Source: a bacterium
GTDB taxonomy: Bacteria > Planctomycetota > J058 > JAJDCP01
Direction of reading: 5' to 3'
DNA length: 34,286 nt
Assembly (NCBI GenBank): GCA_030428695.1
Contig: JAUIEM010000046.1
Coordinates: 1 to 34,286, forward strand
Shown here: piece after piece, positions 18,558 through 27,001 of the stretch
Numbering within the stretch: the stretch's first letter is position 1
Layout of the letters: each line of letters opens with the position of its first letter
Made by a program: the position numbers and the translations under genes
Notes under the pieces: generated by a model
Database searches by the model: none
What the model was told of the DNA's origin: nothing
What the model saw: the letters and a program-made list of their open reading frames with translations, nothing else

Positions 18558-18681
18558 GGGCCCTGCTGCCCGAAGGCCACGGAAGGTCCTGAAGTCGTGC
18601 AGCTTGGCGGGGGGCGTCTTCTCTGGTCGCTGTTCGTCGCTGGCCGCCAAGCTGCCCGACTTCAGGAGGGCAGCAGGGCCC
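18558..18681. repeat. Long two-part inverted repeat
   Basis: The outer arms GGGCCCTGCTGCC (18558-18570) and GGCAGCAGGGCCC (18669-18681) pair perfectly over 13 bases. The inner arms 18587-18610 and 18644-18667 pair over 24 bases with one mismatch. A 16-base bulge lies on the left, one base on the right, and the loop is 33 bases. The stability suggests a structured RNA or a palindromic mobile repeat; no gene overlaps it convincingly. Confidence 0.75.
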
Positions 18682-18891
18682 TCCACCACGGTTCTTGTGC
18701 TTCTGAGCCTCTACTTCGGGAGGGCATCCGCACCGGCCGGGCTCCGTTGCCGCGCGCCTCCAGCCGCCGAACCCTGCATTCCTCCGCCTCCTCCCGCCGT
18801 GGCTCTGCTCCTGGCGGTTCCTCCCAGCCGAATACTGGGGGTCCCAGCACTGCGTGCGCAACTGCGATGGCCGGACGCCTTCCACCCGCCA

Positions 18892-19117
18892 GCCGATCCG
18901 CTCTGGCCAGCCGCTTGCTCTATTCACGGTGCTGCAATACATTGCGGCGCCCGAGCCGTCCCGGGCATCCGCAACCGGCTGGCCAGAGCTCCGGGTCACC
19001 ACCGGCCGATCCGCTCTGACCAGCCGCTTGCTCTATTCCCGGTGCTGCAAGACGTTGCGACGCCCGACCCGTCCCGGGCATCCGCAGCCGGCTGTCCAGA
19101 GCTCCGGGTCACCCCCG
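18892..19117. repeat. Tandem duplication, 113-base unit, each unit a hairpin
   Basis: Unit 1 is 18892-19004 and unit 2 is 19005-19117, nearly identical by eye. In unit 1, GCTCTGGCCAGCCG (18900-18913) and CGGCTGGCCAGAGC (18976-18989) form a perfect 14-base stem around a 62-base loop. In unit 2 the same arms carry two mismatches. It lies just downstream of the cytochrome b562-like gene's stop codon. Confidence 0.75.
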
Positions 19118-19159
19118 GCGGCCCCGCGCCTCCCACATCGACCCCACCGCCAGCGCCCC

Positions 19160-19603
19160 TCACCGCCGCCGCGGCTTGAACTTCCGGTGCGCGCGCTCCT
19201 GCCCGAGCTCCAGCTCCGTGACCAGCGCCTCGATCGCCTCGGCGTCACCGGCGAGGACGGCGAGCTCGAGGTCGAGGAGCTGCTTCTCCAGCTCGATCAT
19301 CGTCTGCCGGTAGCGCAGCACGAAGGCAGCCTGCTGCTCGCCCTCGAGCGCGGCGGCCTTCTCCGGGATCTCCAGCTTGGCCGTCAGCGCGGCGCGCTGC
19401 ATCGCGACGATGTCCTCGAGGTGGCTGCCCTCCGCCTCCGCGCCGCCGAGGCGGGCCTTGAGCTGGCGGAAGTGGTGCTTCATCAGCTGCATGCTCTCGC
19501 CGAGGGGAGTCTCGCCGTCGGCCTGCACCGTCATCGGAAAGGACCAGGACAGGGCGAGCGCGAGCGCCGCACACAACGAGACAGCGATCAGTACGCGTTT
19601 CAT
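19160..19603 (-). CDS. Exported cytochrome b562-like four-helix protein
   Basis: A 147-residue protein. A Sec signal peptide is clear: basic MKR, a hydrophobic core of alanines and leucines to about residue 22, and a likely cleavage after VQA near residue 28. The mature part is nearly all helix, with the first helix ESMQLMKHHFRQLKARL providing a methionine (Met38 or Met41) and the last helix ending QERAHRKFKPRR with His139. Met near the start and His near the end are the haem ligands of cytochrome b562. Many bacterial relatives keep the shape without binding haem, so binding is not assured. GGAGGAAACCG precedes the ATG. Transcribed divergently from kdsA with 153 bases between. Confidence 0.7.
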   Translation of the reverse strand: MKRVLIAVSLCAALALALSWSFPMTVQADGETPLGESMQLMKHHFRQLKARLGGAEAEGSHLEDIVAMQRAALTAKLEIPEKAAALEGEQQAAFVLRYRQTMIELEKQLLDLELAVLAGDAEAIEALVTELELGQERAHRKFKPRRR

Positions 19604-19638
19604 CGGTTTCCTCCGTGGGAATCTGGCGCCATTGTACA

Positions 19639-19677
19639 CGGCAGGCCGGACCGACGCCTTTACCCTTGGGCCTGCCG
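19639..19677. promoter_or_regulatory. Inverted repeat in the divergent b562/kdsA promoter region
   Basis: CGGCAGGCC (19639-19647) and GGCCTGCCG (19669-19677) form a perfect 9-base inverted repeat with a 21-base spacer, midway between two divergent genes. It could be an operator or a hairpin in either leader. Confidence 0.35.
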
Positions 19678-19756
19678 GCGCGGTATGGTAGACTTCTCCG
19701 CGCTTTGCGGGGCCCGTCCGGCCTCCGCCCCACCCACCGCGAGAAAGGACCCCGGT

Positions 19757-20599
19757 ATGGCGCACACGGTCGACGTCGCGGGCATCGCGATCAGCAACGA
19801 GCGTCCGCTCGTCCTCCTCGCCGGCCTCAACGTGCTCGAGTCCGCGGCGCTCGCCCTCGAGGTCGCCGGCAGCCTGGCCGCGACCTGCTCGACGCTCGGC
19901 CTGCCGTACGTGTTCAAGGCTTCTTTCGACAAGGCCAACCGCAGCTCGGCGACCAGCTACCGGGGCCCGGGGCTCGAGGAGGGGCTGAAGATCCTCGCGG
20001 AGGTCAAGGCGCGGCACGGCGTGCCGATCGTCACCGACATCCACGAGCCGGCCCAGGCGGCGCCGGTGGCGGAGGTGGCGGACATCCTGCAGATCCCGGC
20101 CTTCCTGTGCCGGCAGACCGATCTGGTGCGGGCGGCCTGCGAGACCGGCCGGCCGGTGCACGTCAAGAAGGGCCAGTTCCTCGCTCCCGAGGACGTCGGG
20201 AACATCGTCGCGAAGTGTCGGAGCTACGGATGCGAGGACGTCCTGCTCGGCGAGCGCGGCAGCTCCTTCGGCTACCGGAACCTGGTCGTCGACTTCCTCG
20301 GCTTCCCGATCCTCAAAGCGACCGGCTGCCCGCTGGTGTTCGACGTGACCCACTCCCTGCAGCGGCCCGGGGGCCTCGGGCACGCGACGGCGGGACGGCG
20401 GGGCTTCCTGCGCTCCCTCGCCCTGTCCGGGGTCGCCCAGGGCATCGCGGCGCTGTTCCTCGAGCTGCACCCCGCGCCGGACGAGGCGAAGTGCGACGGG
20501 CCCTGTGCCTGGCCGCTCGCGCTCGCGCAGCCGCTGCTCGAGCAGGTGTGCGCGGTCGACCGGCTCGTCAAGGGGCTCCCTCCGCTGCTCGACTCCTGA
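19757..20599 (+). CDS. kdsA: 3-deoxy-D-manno-octulosonate 8-phosphate synthase
   Basis: A 280-residue protein. It condenses phosphoenolpyruvate with D-arabinose 5-phosphate to make KDO-8-phosphate for the LPS inner core. Family blocks are all present: YVFKASFDKANRSS, SYRGPGLEEGLKIL, TDIHEPAQAAPVAEVADILQ, FLCRQTDLVRAACETG, VKKGQFLAPEDVGNIVAK, ERGSSFGYRNLVVD and FDVTHSLQRPGG. The early motif reads AGLNVLES. Metal-dependent enzymes have cysteine at the asparagine position, so this is predicted to be the metal-independent class, as in E. coli. ATG 19757 follows GAGAAAGGACC and starts where the family starts. UvrA follows 40 bases downstream. Confidence 0.96.
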   Translation: MAHTVDVAGIAISNERPLVLLAGLNVLESAALALEVAGSLAATCSTLGLPYVFKASFDKANRSSATSYRGPGLEEGLKILAEVKARHGVPIVTDIHEPAQAAPVAEVADILQIPAFLCRQTDLVRAACETGRPVHVKKGQFLAPEDVGNIVAKCRSYGCEDVLLGERGSSFGYRNLVVDFLGFPILKATGCPLVFDVTHSLQRPGGLGHATAGRRGFLRSLALSGVAQGIAALFLELHPAPDEAKCDGPCAWPLALAQPLLEQVCAVDRLVKGLPPLLDS

Positions 20600-20639
20600 C
20601 TTCCCGCTGAGAACCCCTGCCTTCGGAGGACGTGGCTCC

Positions 20640-23600
20640 TTGTCGGACTGTATCAAGCTCAGAAAGCTCCAGGAGAACAACCTCCGCGGCTTCGACCTCG
20701 ACATCCCGCTCGGCACCTTCACGACGGTGACCGGGGTGTCGGGCGCCGGCAAGTCCAGCCTCTCCTTCAAGACCCTCTACGCCGAGGGCCAGCGGCGCTT
20801 CGTCGAGAGCCTCTCGCCCTACGCCCGCCAGTTCCTCGAGAAGAAGGCCTCGCCGCGGGCCGCCTCGATCTCGGCCCTGCCGCCGACGCTGGCGGTGCGA
20901 CGCGGGATCCAGCGGGTTGGCAGGCGCTCGACCGTCGGCACGATGACCGACGTCAACGACTTCCTGCGCGTGCTCTACGCCCGCCTGGCCGACGTCTGCT
21001 GCCCGGGCTGCGGGAGCGTGCTGCCGAAGAGCTCGGTCAGCGCGATCGCCGGCGAGCTCGCCAAGGAGCGGGGCTCCGAGCCGGTCCACGTCGGGCTGCC
21101 GGTGCCGCCGCCGCGCACGGTCAAGGAGGCCAAGGCCTGCCTGAAGGAGCTGCGGCGCGTGGCCTGCGTCGGGGTGCTGCTCGACGGCGAGGTGACGAGC
21201 ATCGAGGCGGTCAAGCCGAACGACATCAAGGGGAAGGAGCCGATCGGGGTGCTGCGCAGCGTGCCGGCCGACTCCCCCGAGCTCGCGCCGCTGATGACGC
21301 GCGCCCAGGACATCGGCGACGGGGTCGCCCTGCTCGGGCTCGGCGGCAGCGTGCGGAGGATCACGGCCGGCTTCTACTGCGGCGCCTGCGACGTCGCGGT
21401 GCGGGAGCCCAAGCCGTCCTGCTTCAGCTCGAACCACCCGCTCGGCGCCTGCGACGCCTGCGGGGGGCTCGGGGAGCGGGAGGTGGTGTCCGAGGACCTC
21501 GTCATCGCCGACGGCCAGCTCAGCATCGCGAACGGGGCGATCGTGCCCTGGAACACCTCGCGGCGCAGCAAGGAGTTCAAGGAGCTGCTGCGCTACTGCG
21601 AGCGCCACTCGATCCCGATCCATCTGTCCTGGCAGCAGCTCGCGGCCGACGACCGGCAGCGCATCCTGTACGGCGAGGCGCCCTTCAGCGGGGTGGTGCC
21701 GTGGCTGGAAAAGGCCGCCAGCCACGGCCGCAGCACCAGCGTCAAGAAGTTCCTCGCGCCGGTGCGATGCCACGTCTGCGAGGGCACGCGCCTCAACGCC
21801 GAGGCCCGGGCGAGCCGGCTCGACGGGCGCACACTGCCCGAGCTGTGGCGGATGCCGATCGCCGAGCTCGCGGCCCTGTTCGACGCCTACTCCCTCCCGG
21901 AGAACTACGCCGAGGCTCTCGCGCCGGTGCTGCGGGAGATCCGCGCGCGGCTGTCCTGCCTCGACCAGGTCGGCCTCGGCTACCTGACCCTCGAGCGCAG
22001 CGTGCGCTCGCTGTCCGGCGGCGAGACGCAGCGGGTGCAGCTGACCTCTGCCCTCAGCTCGAACCTCGCCGCGACCCTGTACCTGCTCGATGAGCCGACC
22101 ACCGGCCTGCATCCGCGGGACATCGAGCGCCTGATCGGCAGCCTGCGGGCGTTGCGCGACCGCGGGAACACCGTGATGGTCGTCGAGCACGACCTCGCGA
22201 CGGTCGGGGCGAGCGACTTCGTCATCGACCTCGGCCCCGGCGCGGGCGAGGCGGGCGGCGCGCTGCTGTTCGCGGGGCCGCCGGCCGAGCTCCACAGCAG
22301 CGAGGGGCCGACCGGCGCCGAGCTGCGCGGCGCCCCGGGTCCGGTGCGGCGCGAGCGGCGGGAGCCGGAAGGCGACGAGCTCGAGGTGCTCGGGGCGACC
22401 TGCCACAACCTCGCGCGGCTCGACGTGACGATTCCGCTCGGGGTGCTGGTCGGCATCTCCGGGGTGTCGGGCTCGGGCAAGAGCACCCTGCTCGAGGAGG
22501 TGCTCGCCAAGGGCCTCGGCGCCCAGCTCAAGGGGCTGCGGCCGCCGTCGGGGGTCGGCGAGGTGTACGGCGGCGAGCTGGTCGGCGAGGTGGTGCTGGT
22601 CGACCAGGCGCCGCTGGCGAGCAATCCGCGCGCGAACCCGGCGACCTACACCAAGGCCTTCGACAAGATCCGCAGCCTGTTCGCCGAGAGCGAGGGGGCG
22701 GCGGCGCGCGGGCTGCGGGCCTCGGACTTCAGCTTCAACGTGCCCGGCGGGCGCTGCAGCGCCTGCGAGGGCGCGGGCTACGAGCGCATCGAGATGCAGT
22801 TCCTCGCCGATGTCTACCTGACCTGCGAGGAGTGCAAGGGCACGCGCTTCAGCAAGCGGGTGCTCGAGGTCAAGCTGCGCAAGAAGAGCATCGCCGACGT
22901 GCTGACGGCCAGCGTCGACGACGCCCTCGCCTTCTTCGTCGAGGACGCCGAGCTGTCGGCCAGCCTGCGGCCGCTGCAGGCGGTCGGCCTCGGCTACCTC
23001 AGCCTCGGCCGGCCGCTCTCCACCCTGTCCGGGGGCGAGGCCCAGCGGCTCAAGCTCGCCGCCCACCTGATGAAGCGCAGCGGGCCGGTGCTGTTCCTGC
23101 TCGACGAGCCGACCACGGGCCTGCACACGTCGGACATCCGCCAGCTGCTCAGCTGCCTGGACGCGATCTTGAAGGCCGGCCACAGCGTGATCGCGGTCGA
23201 GCACAACCTCGAGTTCCTCGCCGCCTGCGACTGGCTGCTCGAGCTCGGGCCCGAGGGCGGCGAGGCGGGCGGACGCCTGGTCGCCTCCTGCACGCCGGAC
23301 GAGCTGTGCGCGCTCGAGGGCTCCCACACCGGGCAGGCCCTGCGGGCGCTGCAGACGCCGGTCACCGAGCGCTTCAAGGCGGCGGTCAACGAGGCGCCGC
23401 ACCCGGCCTTCGACGCCGGTGTGGTCGGCGACATCGCGATCGAGGGGGCGCACGCGAACAACCTGCGGGGCTTCGACCTGACCATCCCGCGGGGGGCGTT
23501 GACGGTGGTCACCGGTCCGTCGGGCTCCGGGAAGTCCTCGCTGGTCTTCGACATCCTCTTCGCCGAGGGCCAGCGGCGCTTCATCGAGGCGCTCTCCGCC

Positions 23601-24446
23601 GACCGCCGGCGGGGGCTGCGCGGGGCGCTGCAGTCGAAGGTCACACGGGTCAGCGGGCTGCCGCCGACCGCCGCGATCAGCCAGCTGACCTCCCGGGTCG
23701 GCAGCCGCTCGACGGTCGGCACCGCGCTCCAGGTCGCGCCCTATATCCGGCTGATCTGGGCGCGCCTCGGCGAGCAGACCTGCCCGGATTGTGGGGTGGT
23801 GCTCAGCGACATCTCCGCCGAGCAGATCGTCGAGCAGCTGCTCGACTCCGCCCTCGACCGGCCGATCTGGCTGCTCGCGCCGGTGGTGCGGGGCGCGCGC
23901 GGCTACCAGAAGGAGATCTTCCGCAAGATCCGCGCGGGAAACTACGAGCTCGCCCGGGTCGACGGCCGCATGTGCGCCCTGCGCGAGGCGCCCTGGCTCG
24001 ACGCCGGCGACCACACCATCGACGTCGTGGTCGGGAAGCTGACGGTCGAGCGCGGCGCGGCCCGCAAGCTGCTGCGTATGGTCCGCACCTGCTTCGAGCT
24101 CGGGCGGGGCTGGATGGTGATCTCCGACGCGGCGGCCCCGGGCAGTCCCGGCGAGCCGATCGAGGAGCAGACCTTCTCCCGCGACCGCACCTGCCCCCAG
24201 TGCGATGTCGCCTACCCGCGCTGGGAGCCGAGCGACTTCAGCTTCCTCAGCCGGCGCGGCCGCTGCCCGCGCTGCCTCGGCCGCGGGAAGCAGCTCTGCA
24301 TCGACCCGGACAGCCTGGTGCGCGACCCCGAGGCGAGCGTCGCGGACGGGGCCCTCGGGCCGCTGGTCGACCCGCGGCCCGAGGGCCCTACAAGGTGCCC
24401 TGGAAGAAGCCCTGGAACACCCTCGACGAGAAGACGAAGAACCTGA
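20640..24446 (+). CDS. uvrA: Tandem-fused UvrA excinuclease subunit, N-terminal three ATPase domains up to an apparent frameshift
   Basis: The frame begins at TTG 20640, eight bases after GGAGGA, and encodes SDCIKLRKLQENNLRGFDLD, the proper UvrA N-terminus. UvrA unit 1 carries Walker A motifs GVSGAGKSS (residue ~32) and GVSGSGKST (~608), signatures LSGGETQRVQL (~458) and LSGGEAQRLKL (~796), and Walker B LLDEPTTGLH twice. Zinc-binding cysteines appear as CPGC, CDAC and CSACEGAGY...CEECKGTRF. UvrA unit 2 starts near residue 930 with GPSGSGKSS at ~959 and the usual CPDC and CPQC pairs. The frame then leaves the family near base 24386 and ends in nonsense. The homology continues in another frame (24389-26200). 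Restored length is about 1,853 residues. UvrA recognises DNA damage with UvrB in nucleotide excision repair; double-length UvrA proteins are a recognised subgroup. Confidence 0.85.
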   Translation: MSDCIKLRKLQENNLRGFDLDIPLGTFTTVTGVSGAGKSSLSFKTLYAEGQRRFVESLSPYARQFLEKKASPRAASISALPPTLAVRRGIQRVGRRSTVGTMTDVNDFLRVLYARLADVCCPGCGSVLPKSSVSAIAGELAKERGSEPVHVGLPVPPPRTVKEAKACLKELRRVACVGVLLDGEVTSIEAVKPNDIKGKEPIGVLRSVPADSPELAPLMTRAQDIGDGVALLGLGGSVRRITAGFYCGACDVAVREPKPSCFSSNHPLGACDACGGLGEREVVSEDLVIADGQLSIANGAIVPWNTSRRSKEFKELLRYCERHSIPIHLSWQQLAADDRQRILYGEAPFSGVVPWLEKAASHGRSTSVKKFLAPVRCHVCEGTRLNAEARASRLDGRTLPELWRMPIAELAALFDAYSLPENYAEALAPVLREIRARLSCLDQVGLGYLTLERSVRSLSGGETQRVQLTSALSSNLAATLYLLDEPTTGLHPRDIERLIGSLRALRDRGNTVMVVEHDLATVGASDFVIDLGPGAGEAGGALLFAGPPAELHSSEGPTGAELRGAPGPVRRERREPEGDELEVLGATCHNLARLDVTIPLGVLVGISGVSGSGKSTLLEEVLAKGLGAQLKGLRPPSGVGEVYGGELVGEVVLVDQAPLASNPRANPATYTKAFDKIRSLFAESEGAAARGLRASDFSFNVPGGRCSACEGAGYERIEMQFLADVYLTCEECKGTRFSKRVLEVKLRKKSIADVLTASVDDALAFFVEDAELSASLRPLQAVGLGYLSLGRPLSTLSGGEAQRLKLAAHLMKRSGPVLFLLDEPTTGLHTSDIRQLLSCLDAILKAGHSVIAVEHNLEFLAACDWLLELGPEGGEAGGRLVASCTPDELCALEGSHTGQALRALQTPVTERFKAAVNEAPHPAFDAGVVGDIAIEGAHANNLRGFDLTIPRGALTVVTGPSGSGKSSLVFDILFAEGQRRFIEALSADRRRGLRGALQSKVTRVSGLPPTAAISQLTSRVGSRSTVGTALQVAPYIRLIWARLGEQTCPDCGVVLSDISAEQIVEQLLDSALDRPIWLLAPVVRGARGYQKEIFRKIRAGNYELARVDGRMCALREAPWLDAGDHTIDVVVGKLTVERGAARKLLRMVRTCFELGRGWMVISDAAAPGSPGEPIEEQTFSRDRTCPQCDVAYPRWEPSDFSFLSRRGRCPRCLGRGKQLCIDPDSLVRDPEASVADGALGPLVDPRPEGPTRCPGRSPGTPSTRRRRT
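24380..24395 (+). other. uvrA: Frameshift site inside the fused UvrA gene
   Basis: The upstream frame reads GAG GGC CCT ACA; the downstream homologous frame reads TAC AAG GTG CCC TGG. Adding one base in the GGGCCC run (GAG GGC CCC TAC AAG) joins the two into EGPYKVPWKKPW with no loss. This points to a one-base deletion, either real or a sequencing or assembly error in a homopolymer-like stretch. Confidence 0.8.
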
Positions 24447-26200
24447 TCCTGTTCGGTCCGAAGCCGGACGCGGGCAGCGTCTTCGACGGCCTGGTCGGGC
24501 TGCTCGAGCGGCTGCTCTCCCGCGGCTACGAGGCCGAGCTGCAGGACTACCTCGAGGCCGAGCTGCAGGACTACCTCAAGGACGACCGCTGCCCGGAGTG
24601 CGACGGCGGCCGCCTGCGCCGCGCGCTGCTCGCGGTGAAGCTCAAGGGCAGCTCGATCGCCGACGTGCAGCGCCTGGCGGTCGAGGACCTGCACAGCTTC
24701 TTCAGGACCCTGGTGGGCCAGCTCAAGGAGCGCGAGCTGCGCGTCGCCTCGGAGCCGATCAAGCTGATCCAGAAGAAGCTCTCCTTCCTGCTCGAGGTCG
24801 GCCTGCCCTACCTCGAGCTCGACCGCGACATGAGCAGCCTGTCCGGCGGCGAGGTCCAGCGCGTGCGCCTGGCGACCCAGCTCGCGGGGGCGCTGCGCGG
24901 GGTGCTGTTCATCCTCGACGAGCCGACCGTCGGCCTGCACCCGGTCGACGGGGCCAAGCTGGTGTCGGCGATCCGCAGCCTGCAGCAGAGCGGCAACACG
25001 GTCGTCGTCGTCGAGCACGACGACCAGGTGATCCGGGCGGCGGACTACATCGTCGACATGGGGCCCGGGGGCGGCACCGAGGGCGGGCGCCTGGTCTGCG
25101 CCGGGCCGATTGACGAGGTGATGGCGAATGAGGCGAGCCTGACCGCGCGGCACCTGCGCGGCGACTACGAGCTGCCGCCGCCCTCCCGGTCCTTCGACGG
25201 AGCGACCGCACGCCATCTGGTGCTGCGCGGGGCGCGGGGGAACAACCTCAAGGGCGACGAGGTGCGCATCCCCCTCGGCGGCCTGACCGTGGTGACGGGG
25301 CTGTCCGGCGCCGGCAAGTCCAGCCTGGTCGTGCAGACACTGTACCGGGCCGTGCGGCGGAAGCTCGGCTACGTCGAGCGCAGCCCGTTGCCCTTCCACA
25401 CCCTGCACGGCTGCGAGCACCTCGACCGGGCGCTGTTCGTCGACCAGAAGCCGATCGGCCGCACCTCGCGCTCGTGTCCCGCGTCCTACACGAAGATCCT
25501 CGACGACATCCGCAACCTGTTCGCGGCGACGGAAGACGCCAAGACCCGTGGCTTCGACAAGTCCTACTTCTCCTTCAACACCCGCGAGGGCCGCTGCGAG
25601 GCCTGCGCCGGCCAGGGCGTGCTCAAGATCGAGATGGACTTCCTGCCGAGCGCGACCGTGCCCTGCGAGGACTGCGGCGGCACCCGCTTCCGCCGCCAGC
25701 CCCTCAGCGTCAAGCTCGAGGGCCTGACCATCGCCGACGTGCTCGCCCTGACGGTCAAGGAGGCGGGGCCGTTCTTCTCCTTCGCCCCGCGCCTCGAGCG
25801 CGCCCTCAGCCTGCTCGAGGAGCTCGGTCTCGGCTACCTGACCCTCGGCCAGCCCAGCCCGAGCCTGTCCGGCGGCGAGGCCCAGCGCATCAAGCTCGCG
25901 AGCGAGCTGCTGAAGAACCCGCGCGGCCAGACCCTGTACGTGCTCGACGAGCCGACCACCGGCCTGCACGCGGCGGACGTGCTGCGCCTGATCCACATCC
26001 TGCGGAGGTTGACCGCGCGTGGCGACCCGATCGTCGTCATCGAGCACAACCCGCAGGTCATCCTCGCGGCCGACTGCATCATCGACCTCGGCCCCAAGGG
26101 CGGGGCGAAGGGCGGCGAGGTGCTGGTGCAGGGCTCCCTCGACGAGGTGGTCGCGTCCGAGACCTCGGTGACCGGGCAGTGGCTGCGGGAGACGCTGTAG
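24389..26200 (+). CDS. uvrA: Tandem-fused UvrA, C-terminal part after the frameshift
   Basis: 604 codons in the restored frame, starting at the first codon after the suspected deletion; no ribosome site or good start exists here, so it is not an independent gene. It completes UvrA unit 2: WNTLDEKTKNLILFG, signature LSGGEVQRVRL, Walker B FILDEPTVGLHPVD, then the second ATPase with GLSGAGKSS, zinc cysteines CEACAGQGV and CEDCGGTRF, signature LSGGEAQRIKL and Walker B VLDEPTTGLH. A local duplication EAELQDYLEAELQDYL is encoded at about 24532-24573. All four ATPases in the restored protein keep their motifs, so there is no sign of decay other than the one frame break. Confidence 0.85.
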   Translation, partial: YKVPWKKPWNTLDEKTKNLILFGPKPDAGSVFDGLVGLLERLLSRGYEAELQDYLEAELQDYLKDDRCPECDGGRLRRALLAVKLKGSSIADVQRLAVEDLHSFFRTLVGQLKERELRVASEPIKLIQKKLSFLLEVGLPYLELDRDMSSLSGGEVQRVRLATQLAGALRGVLFILDEPTVGLHPVDGAKLVSAIRSLQQSGNTVVVVEHDDQVIRAADYIVDMGPGGGTEGGRLVCAGPIDEVMANEASLTARHLRGDYELPPPSRSFDGATARHLVLRGARGNNLKGDEVRIPLGGLTVVTGLSGAGKSSLVVQTLYRAVRRKLGYVERSPLPFHTLHGCEHLDRALFVDQKPIGRTSRSCPASYTKILDDIRNLFAATEDAKTRGFDKSYFSFNTREGRCEACAGQGVLKIEMDFLPSATVPCEDCGGTRFRRQPLSVKLEGLTIADVLALTVKEAGPFFSFAPRLERALSLLEELGLGYLTLGQPSPSLSGGEAQRIKLASELLKNPRGQTLYVLDEPTTGLHAADVLRLIHILRRLTARGDPIVVIEHNPQVILAADCIIDLGPKGGAKGGEVLVQGSLDEVVASETSVTGQWLRETL

Positions 26201-26283
26201 CGGCCTCCGGTCTTCGCCAGGCACGCCGCCCGGCCCCGCATGTGTTACCCTGGCCTCCCCAACGACCCTGCGAGGAGCTCGTG

Positions 26284-26859
26284 ATGGCCCGCCGCCAGCG
26301 CCTGACCGGCTACATCATCGATGTCCTGGTGCGGGGCACGTATCTCTACCTCAAGGGCCTGACGACAGTTGGCAAGCTGTTCGCCGTGTCGGGGCTCACC
26401 GCGGTCTTCGGGCTGCTGTGGCTGTACTACGACCGGATGCAACCCGGGGGCGACGCGCTGCAGCTGCGGATCTGGATCGCGCTGGGCGTCGCCGCCGTCT
26501 GGAGCGTCGGCTGCTGGTTCCTGTTCCGCAAGCCCTTCAAGCTGCCCTACGGCTACCGCTACAAGCGCTGGAAGACCCTGGTCGTCAGGCGGGAGGCCGA
26601 GGCGATCCGCCTGATGTTCGACGCCTGGCTGGCGAGCGGGGACCTCGGGGAGGTGGTCGCCGCGCTCAAGGCAGCTGGCTACCGGCGCGTGCGCGGCCAG
26701 CCCTTCACCAGAGGTCGGGTGCGCAGGTTGCTGCGGGAAGAGGCCTATGTCGGCGAGCGGTCCAAGAAACCGCGCGGCTTCCCTCGGCTGCCCGCGCTGA
26801 TCGAAAGGAGCGTGTGGTCCGAGGCCTCCGACATGCTCCGTGCGAAGGGCAAGGGCTGA
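26284..26859 (+). CDS. Two-helix membrane protein with a serine-recombinase 'Recombinase' (PF07508-like) domain and no catalytic domain
   Basis: A 191-residue protein. ATG 26284 is chosen over the adjacent GTG 26281 because AGGAG lies six bases upstream. Two hydrophobic segments sit at about residues 24-50 (SGLTAVFGLLWLYY) and 61-81 (WIALGVAAVWSVGCWFLF). The remainder matches the DNA-binding domain of large serine recombinases in order: PYGYRYKRW, REAEAIRLMFDAWLASGDL, EVVAALKAAGYRRVRGQPF, RGRVRRLLREEAYVGE, and LPALIERSVWSEASDML. These correspond to the family's 'PyGY', 'ea..vr.iF', 'ia..Ln..g', 'v..iL.n..Y.G' and 'p.lId...f' blocks. The N-terminal resolvase domain with the catalytic serine is absent and replaced by the helices. 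A role in DNA cleavage is therefore unlikely; membrane-tethered DNA binding is an inference. It follows UvrA by 83 bases. Confidence 0.7.
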   Translation: MARRQRLTGYIIDVLVRGTYLYLKGLTTVGKLFAVSGLTAVFGLLWLYYDRMQPGGDALQLRIWIALGVAAVWSVGCWFLFRKPFKLPYGYRYKRWKTLVVRREAEAIRLMFDAWLASGDLGEVVAALKAAGYRRVRGQPFTRGRVRRLLREEAYVGERSKKPRGFPRLPALIERSVWSEASDMLRAKGKG

Positions 26860-27001
26860 GAGCCAGTGGGGCAGGCTCTCTCGGGACGCTGCGACCCCGC
26901 GGACGACTGGTGCGGGGGCCGAAGCCCGCGGGGCGGTGACCGCGGTCATGCTGTGGTGACGGTCGAGGCAGCCCCACGGGACGGGCCGCTGCGTCTCGTG
27001 G

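Larger units (their letters stand above)
17877..19159. other. 1.28-kb gene-free interval rich in inverted and tandem repeats
   Basis: No frame here has a credible ribosome site or domain. Bases 17877-18440 are moderately lower in GC and contain only minor hairpins (for example CGCGGGG/CCCCGCG at 18349-18373). Bases 18558-18681 hold a long inverted repeat, and 18892-19117 a tandem duplication. The left end must include the promoter of the 17876 minus-strand gene. Confidence 0.65.

Noticed and set aside
19013..19102. Possible compensatory changes between the two units of the 113-base repeat
   Set aside because: When written out, the two stem substitutions in unit 2 do not restore pairing, so they are mismatches, not covariation.
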